From Azoarcus sp. (GTDB lineage: Bacteria; Pseudomonadota; Gammaproteobacteria; Burkholderiales; Rhodocyclaceae): a stretch of 9,832 nucleotides of DNA. Every line of letters starts with the position of its first letter. Position 1 is the stretch's first letter. The notes under the pieces were generated by a model. It was not told the DNA's origin and searched no databases. It saw nothing but the letters and a program-made list of their open reading frames with translations. The DNA is taken from NCBI GenBank assembly GCA_031282905.1, contig JAITCV010000243.1:1-9832 (forward strand), in the 5' to 3' direction. Below are positions 6,435 through 9,832 of the stretch, piece after piece. The translations under genes were made by a program, and so were the position numbers.

Positions 6435-6601
6435 GCCGCATCCGCTTCTGGATCGGGATGAATCGTGAAGTTTCGCAAGACAAGCCAGTGGTTCCTGTTT
6501 GCCCGCTTTTACCAAATGACTGACGCACTGCGGGCAAGGCTTTTCCATCCGTGTTCTCGTTCCAGCGGTCGAATCCATGAACCCCAGCTTTGGAAGCTGC
6601 C

Positions 6602-7396
6602 ATGAACAGTCCTTTTCGCAATGTTTTGATTTTGATGCCATGCGCATTGTTGCTCGCGGCTTGCTCCGCCACCGATCCGGATGCCGCGACCCTTGTCAAT
6701 ACCATTGATATGGAATTCGTGCTGATTCCTTCCGGCTCATTCCCGATGGGATGCGATTCGGATGAAAAAGGGTGCGATGACGATGAAAGCCCCCGCCATC
6801 AGGTGACGATCAGCCAGCCTTTCTATTTGGGCAAGCATGAAGTGACCCAGGCGCAATGGGTGAAAGTGATGGGCCATAACCCGAGCTATTTCGAGGGATA
6901 CGACAAACCGGTGGAACGGGTGTCATGGAACGAAATCCAGATTTTCATCGAGCGTCTGAACCGCAAGGAAGGAACAGACAAATATCGCTTGCCGACCGAA
7001 GCGGAATGGGAATACGCCGCGCGCGCTGGAACGACGAGCGCGTATTCTTTCGGTAATGACGTCGGGCAGGCCGATCAATATGTATGGCATAACGGAAATT
7101 CTGGCGAACAGACACACCCTGTCGGGCACAAGCAGCCCAACTCATGGGGTTTGTACGACATGCACGGCAATGTTTATGAGTGGGTGCAGGATTGGTATGA
7201 CGAAAACTATTACGCTCTCGGCGCCGCGACGGATCCATCCGGCCCTGCTGAAGGCAGCCGCCGTGTGTTGCGGGGTAGCGTCTGGTGCGATGGCATGGAA
7301 AATCTGCGCTCGGCCCACCGCAACCACGACTCGCCGGACTTTCAGAGTGAAAATTACGGATTCCGGCTCGCGCGCGCTCATACACACACCGAATAA
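6602..7396 (+). CDS. SUMF1/formylglycine-generating-enzyme-fold lipoprotein
   Basis: A 264-residue protein whose N-terminus is a lipoprotein signal peptide: hydrophobic VLILMPCALLLAAC, lipobox LAAC, lipidated Cys21. The rest is one FGE-sulfatase (SUMF1-like) domain: FVLIPSGSFPMG at 39-50, KHEVTQAQWVKVMG at 78-91, PVERVSWNE at 103-111, YRLPTEAEWEYAARAG at 128-143, SWGLYDMHGNVYEW at 181-194, RRVLRGSVW at 220-228 and YGFRLARA at 252-259. True formylglycine-generating enzymes use a Cys pair near the C-terminus. Here only Cys229 follows the RGS-x-W motif, and the second position is not seen, so sulfatase activation is unlikely; a structural or binding role is more plausible. A loop with Cys51, Cys58 and many Asp (DSDEKGCDDDES) resembles a calcium-binding loop. 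ATG 6602 gives a clean signal peptide with GGAAG upstream. Confidence 0.87.
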   Translation: MNSPFRNVLILMPCALLLAACSATDPDAATLVNTIDMEFVLIPSGSFPMGCDSDEKGCDDDESPRHQVTISQPFYLGKHEVTQAQWVKVMGHNPSYFEGYDKPVERVSWNEIQIFIERLNRKEGTDKYRLPTEAEWEYAARAGTTSAYSFGNDVGQADQYVWHNGNSGEQTHPVGHKQPNSWGLYDMHGNVYEWVQDWYDENYYALGAATDPSGPAEGSRRVLRGSVWCDGMENLRSAHRNHDSPDFQSENYGFRLARAHTHTE

Positions 7397-7457
7397 GCCT
7401 GGGCAATGTCGATGAGATGCCACGATGGTTCCACCAATCGGGTTTCTACTGGTCGTT

Positions 7458-7479
7458 GGGGCACGGCGCGCCGTGCCCC
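7458..7479. repeat. Perfect 22-base palindrome, possible terminator or REP
   Basis: Arms GGGGCACGGCG and CGCCGTGCCCC abut with no spacer, 61 bases after the lipoprotein stop codon. The right arm runs into further C residues rather than T, so it is not a classical intrinsic terminator. Its sequence resembles the GGGGCACGGCxxGCCGTGCCCC repeats dispersed in many bacterial genomes. Its place between convergent genes suits transcription termination or mRNA 3' protection. Confidence 0.6.
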
Positions 7480-7619
7480 CCCCTACACCAGCCGGATTTG
7501 CAATTCCCTACACATATGAATGATGCGACAAAAACCAACACCAAGGCTATGCTGAAGTAATGACCGTGAATGCGGAAATGGATCCGCGTTCTGCCGAAGG
7601 CCGAAATCAGCCGGGCCAA

Positions 7620-7650
7620 AGATATGCGGCGGCATGGCTGCCGCATATCT
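7620..7650 (-). terminator. Candidate terminator of the hydrolase-like gene
   Basis: AGATATGCGGC (7620..7630) pairs perfectly with GCCGCATATCT (7640..7650); with the nine-base loop the stem can extend with one mismatch. On the minus strand it lies 37 bases after the stop codon at 7688 and is followed by only three Ts, so termination would be moderate. It could also act on plus-strand transcripts from the lipoprotein gene. Confidence 0.45.
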
Positions 7651-7687
7651 CATCACGGACATCTCCTGTCCAATATTTCCCGACTGA

Positions 7688-9832
7688 CTACCACTGATCG
7701 TCCTCCGGTACCTTGGGGCACGATACCGCCCTGGCGCTGGGCAGATGGCAGACGCCTGTTCCGTCATGGAACAGCACCTTGCCATCGGCGCGGGTCGAGA
7801 AACAATAGCCGAACACGGTCACGGTGCCGATGTCGCCGCCTGTGGAAACGCTACCGCGGAACCGGCCCAGTGTAAATGTCTTGACTGGCATCGGGGCATA
7901 GAGCGTGTATGAGAACATCGGCGCGGTGGCATGGATGCTGTCGCGATACACGACTTTGGCATTGCTCGCCACTTCGCTCTCCAGTAGAGCGACATCGGTA
8001 TAGCCGGATTCGACGTCGAGCAGCATCTGGAACACATCGCAATTGTAGGCAGCCAGGGTACTGGCTTGGGTGGCGATGCCCGATATCGGCTGGCGGTAGA
8101 GGTAGATCGCGTCACGCAGCGCCATGCCCGTGCTGGCGCCTGGCGCGCCTGACGTACCCGGAGTGCTTGGCGTACCCGGCGTACCCGTAACCGGATTGGG
8201 AGAAAGCAGTTCTATCTCTTCGATCGTGTAGACGTGTTGCGCGCCGGCTTGGCTGGTGGTGTAAGACCAGCCGACCATGATCTTGTACACTTCTTCGGGG
8301 TTCAGCACGCCGTTGCCCCTGGTTGGTGTCCAGTTGGGTTGCGTGGCCCGGCTGAACAAGCCGGAATAAACCCCCTCGCTTTCCTTGAGCAACTGGGTGG
8401 TGCTGAGCAGCCATGCCTCGCCGTTCGATTCATGCAGTTGAATCATCAAGGGCGCTGGAACGGCAGCATCCTCAACCTGTATGCGCAGGCCGATCTTGCC
8501 GGCGAGTGTTCCCGTCGGGAAATCGACATAAGGGAACACCCAAGAGTCCTGGTTGCCATTTAGGATGGTGCTTTCCACCTTTATCCACGGGCAGGATGGT
8601 GCCGCGCTGATCTCCGTGATGACCAATGGGTCGACATTGCTCCCTTTGTACGGCACCCACGTCGGGCATTGTCCGTTTACCAGGAACGGGCTGGCGACGA
8701 GGGTGGCTGAATCGGCTTTCAATGCCACCCGCACGACATCGCTGTGCCCGTTTTTTGTCGCCCGAAGCATGATGTAACTCCTGTCCCTCAATGGCTGGGC
8801 TGTGAAGCTGCAAACCAGTTCGCCGTTTACGATTTGCGCCGAAGGTCTCTGGGCGACGAGCCCCGACCCAGCAGCGCACTCGCCCAGTACGCCCGTGGCA
8901 AGCGTGTTCCCTGTCGTGTATGGCCGCGCAACGATTTCCACCGTACTCCCTTCGCCGATGGGCACATCCACGCCGTTGCTTGGAGAGAAGACGTGTTCCT
9001 CGCCATCGATGCGCAGGGAAGTCACCGCCAGCCGCAGGGAAGACTCCCTGCCGCGTAAGGTCTCTGACGGCAAGCCAACCGGGACGCCCGCGTTGGCCGC
9101 GGAAGCATCGATTTCCGACAATAACAGCGGCGCCGTCATGCCACTGGCCTCCGGAATACTCAGTGTTTTGCCGAAAATGTCGCGGATTTCCACTCCCGTG
9201 CCCAAACGGTTCCACGCCGCGCCGCCGCCCCAGGTGACCGCGACCCATTTGTTATCGTTATTTTTCTTGAAATAAACGGTGCGTCCCTCTCCATGCTGTT
9301 CGATGGATCTCACGGCCGCGCCCGCCAGATGCCGGGTGAGCAGCGCCAGGGCGACATAGGCGGGCCGTGGGGAAAGATCATCGTGCACGATTCCCCATGT
9401 GCCCCGGGCGGCGGCCTCAAACAATTCGCACCATCCAAAGAAGAACACCCGATCATAACCGGCGGCAAAACCACTGACATAAGTTCTGACCAGGAATCTC
9501 GCCTGTTCGAGTTCGGCATCCTGCCACCCATTCGCATACCATGTAGTCGGTGCAGCCGGTGATTTCCACTCGTCCCATTCCATCACATAGCCTCTTTCGG
9601 TGAGCCAGCTTGCCTTTTCGTGGATGTTGAAGTTGTGTTCCTGCGTTTTTATGGACGCCGCGAAAACGCCCAGGTCGGCAGTCTTGCTATGGTTGTGGTG
9701 GTTATGCAGGTCGAAAAAATCGGCGGTGCCGTTATAGTAAGTTTCATCGAAAAAGACCCCCGGCTCCCGGGCGGAGGAACCGATGAGAACACGAATGCCC
9801 GGGTCGACCGACTTGATGCCGTCGCTGAATGC
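7688..9832 (-). CDS. Glycoside hydrolase-like multidomain protein, N-terminus off the right edge
   Basis: The frame is open from the window edge, giving 714 visible residues; the 5' end is outside, so ATG 9584 and GTG 9586 are internal. Residues 1-~170 look like the second half of a TIM barrel: SVDPGIRVLIGSSA, then FFDLHNHHNH, then a strand YVMEWDEW (82-89) whose Glu85 or Glu88 could be the nucleophile, then FFFGWCELFEAAARGTWGIV. Residues ~170-260 form the beta-sandwich that often follows such barrels (RTVYFKKNNDNKWVAVTWGG, EIRDIFGKTL). An Ig-like segment (~265-400) and a carbohydrate-binding-like sandwich (~410-545: DSWVFPYVDFPTGTLAGKIG) follow. A Gly/Pro/Thr linker (547-569) leads to an unrecognised 145-residue domain with four Cys. 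A secreted polysaccharide hydrolase is inferred; the exact family is not assigned. Confidence 0.7.
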   Translation of the reverse strand, partial: AFSDGIKSVDPGIRVLIGSSAREPGVFFDETYYNGTADFFDLHNHHNHSKTADLGVFAASIKTQEHNFNIHEKASWLTERGYVMEWDEWKSPAAPTTWYANGWQDAELEQARFLVRTYVSGFAAGYDRVFFFGWCELFEAAARGTWGIVHDDLSPRPAYVALALLTRHLAGAAVRSIEQHGEGRTVYFKKNNDNKWVAVTWGGGAAWNRLGTGVEIRDIFGKTLSIPEASGMTAPLLLSEIDASAANAGVPVGLPSETLRGRESSLRLAVTSLRIDGEEHVFSPSNGVDVPIGEGSTVEIVARPYTTGNTLATGVLGECAAGSGLVAQRPSAQIVNGELVCSFTAQPLRDRSYIMLRATKNGHSDVVRVALKADSATLVASPFLVNGQCPTWVPYKGSNVDPLVITEISAAPSCPWIKVESTILNGNQDSWVFPYVDFPTGTLAGKIGLRIQVEDAAVPAPLMIQLHESNGEAWLLSTTQLLKESEGVYSGLFSRATQPNWTPTRGNGVLNPEEVYKIMVGWSYTTSQAGAQHVYTIEEIELLSPNPVTGTPGTPSTPGTSGAPGASTGMALRDAIYLYRQPISGIATQASTLAAYNCDVFQMLLDVESGYTDVALLESEVASNAKVVYRDSIHATAPMFSYTLYAPMPVKTFTLGRFRGSVSTGGDIGTVTVFGYCFSTRADGKVLFHDGTGVCHLPSARAVSCPKVPEDDQW
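8126..8194 (-). repeat. Gly/Pro/Thr-rich linker coded by short repeats
   Basis: Within the hydrolase-like gene, 23 codons specify a low-complexity TPGTPSTPGT-type stretch, built from imperfect repeats of GGTACGCC and related octamers. It separates the carbohydrate-binding-like domain from the C-terminal domain, as flexible linkers do in secreted modular enzymes, and could vary in length by slippage. Confidence 0.6.

Larger units (their letters stand above)
6107..6601. other. Intergenic region with hairpins and no convincing gene
   Basis: About 495 bases between the patatin and SUMF1-like genes. It holds a tandem pair ATACTGGAAA (6120..6129 and 6131..6140), two GC-rich hairpins (6313..6327 and 6344..6365) and a possible promoter at 6405..6434. 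A frame starting at TTG 6303 behind AGGGGAGG (LNERRQSRQARLVTARDGPR...) simply reads through the hairpins and is probably not a gene. The region from about 6300 to 6410 has the look of a dispersed palindromic repeat. Confidence 0.5.

Noticed and set aside
6251..6535. Plus-strand frame of about 80 codons across the hairpins, ending near 6520
   Set aside because: It reads through both palindromes and the candidate promoter, and its composition matches translated repeat DNA rather than a conserved protein.

Overview
The window looks like a stretch of a GC-rich proteobacterial chromosome, most likely a betaproteobacterium of the Rhodocyclales type. That placement is an inference. It rests on codon use, on a PCMT-family methyltransferase gene lying one base before a tolC-type outer membrane gene, on a GltI-type binding protein, and on a fragment resembling the nitrogen-fixation regulator NifL. 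I see no rRNA, tRNA, CRISPR array or intact transposase.

Layout from the left. On the minus strand, a gene of unknown function runs off the left edge (1..761); its well-placed ribosome binding site serves an ATG in the wrong frame, so its 5' end is probably frameshifted. A palindromic MITE/REP-like element follows (859..964) and directly abuts a decayed plus-strand nifL fragment (about 973..1300). Three minus-strand housekeeping-type genes come next in transcription order from right to left: a PCMT-family methyltransferase (3959..4612), a TolC-like outer membrane efflux protein (2614..3957), and a periplasmic glutamate/aspartate-type binding protein (1506..2480). Upstream of the methyltransferase lies the wreck of a small minus-strand gene (4657..4918) that still has a strong ribosome binding site but needs two frameshifts to be read.

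The right half is accessory in character. A cytoplasmic patatin-like phospholipase (5078..6106, plus) is followed by about 500 bases with hairpins but no convincing gene. Then comes a SUMF1/formylglycine-generating-enzyme-fold lipoprotein (6602..7396, plus). A convergent intergenic region carries two strong inverted repeats. Last is a large minus-strand protein (7688..9832, N-terminus outside the window) that looks like a secreted glycoside hydrolase: the end of a TIM barrel, beta-sandwich domains, a Gly/Pro/Thr linker and an unrecognised C-terminal domain.

I do not see a complete novel multi-gene system. The most notable signals are the nifL relic cut by a palindromic element, two other frameshifted genes, a PCMT protein without the usual active-site Ser/Thr, and the unusual architecture of the hydrolase-like protein.
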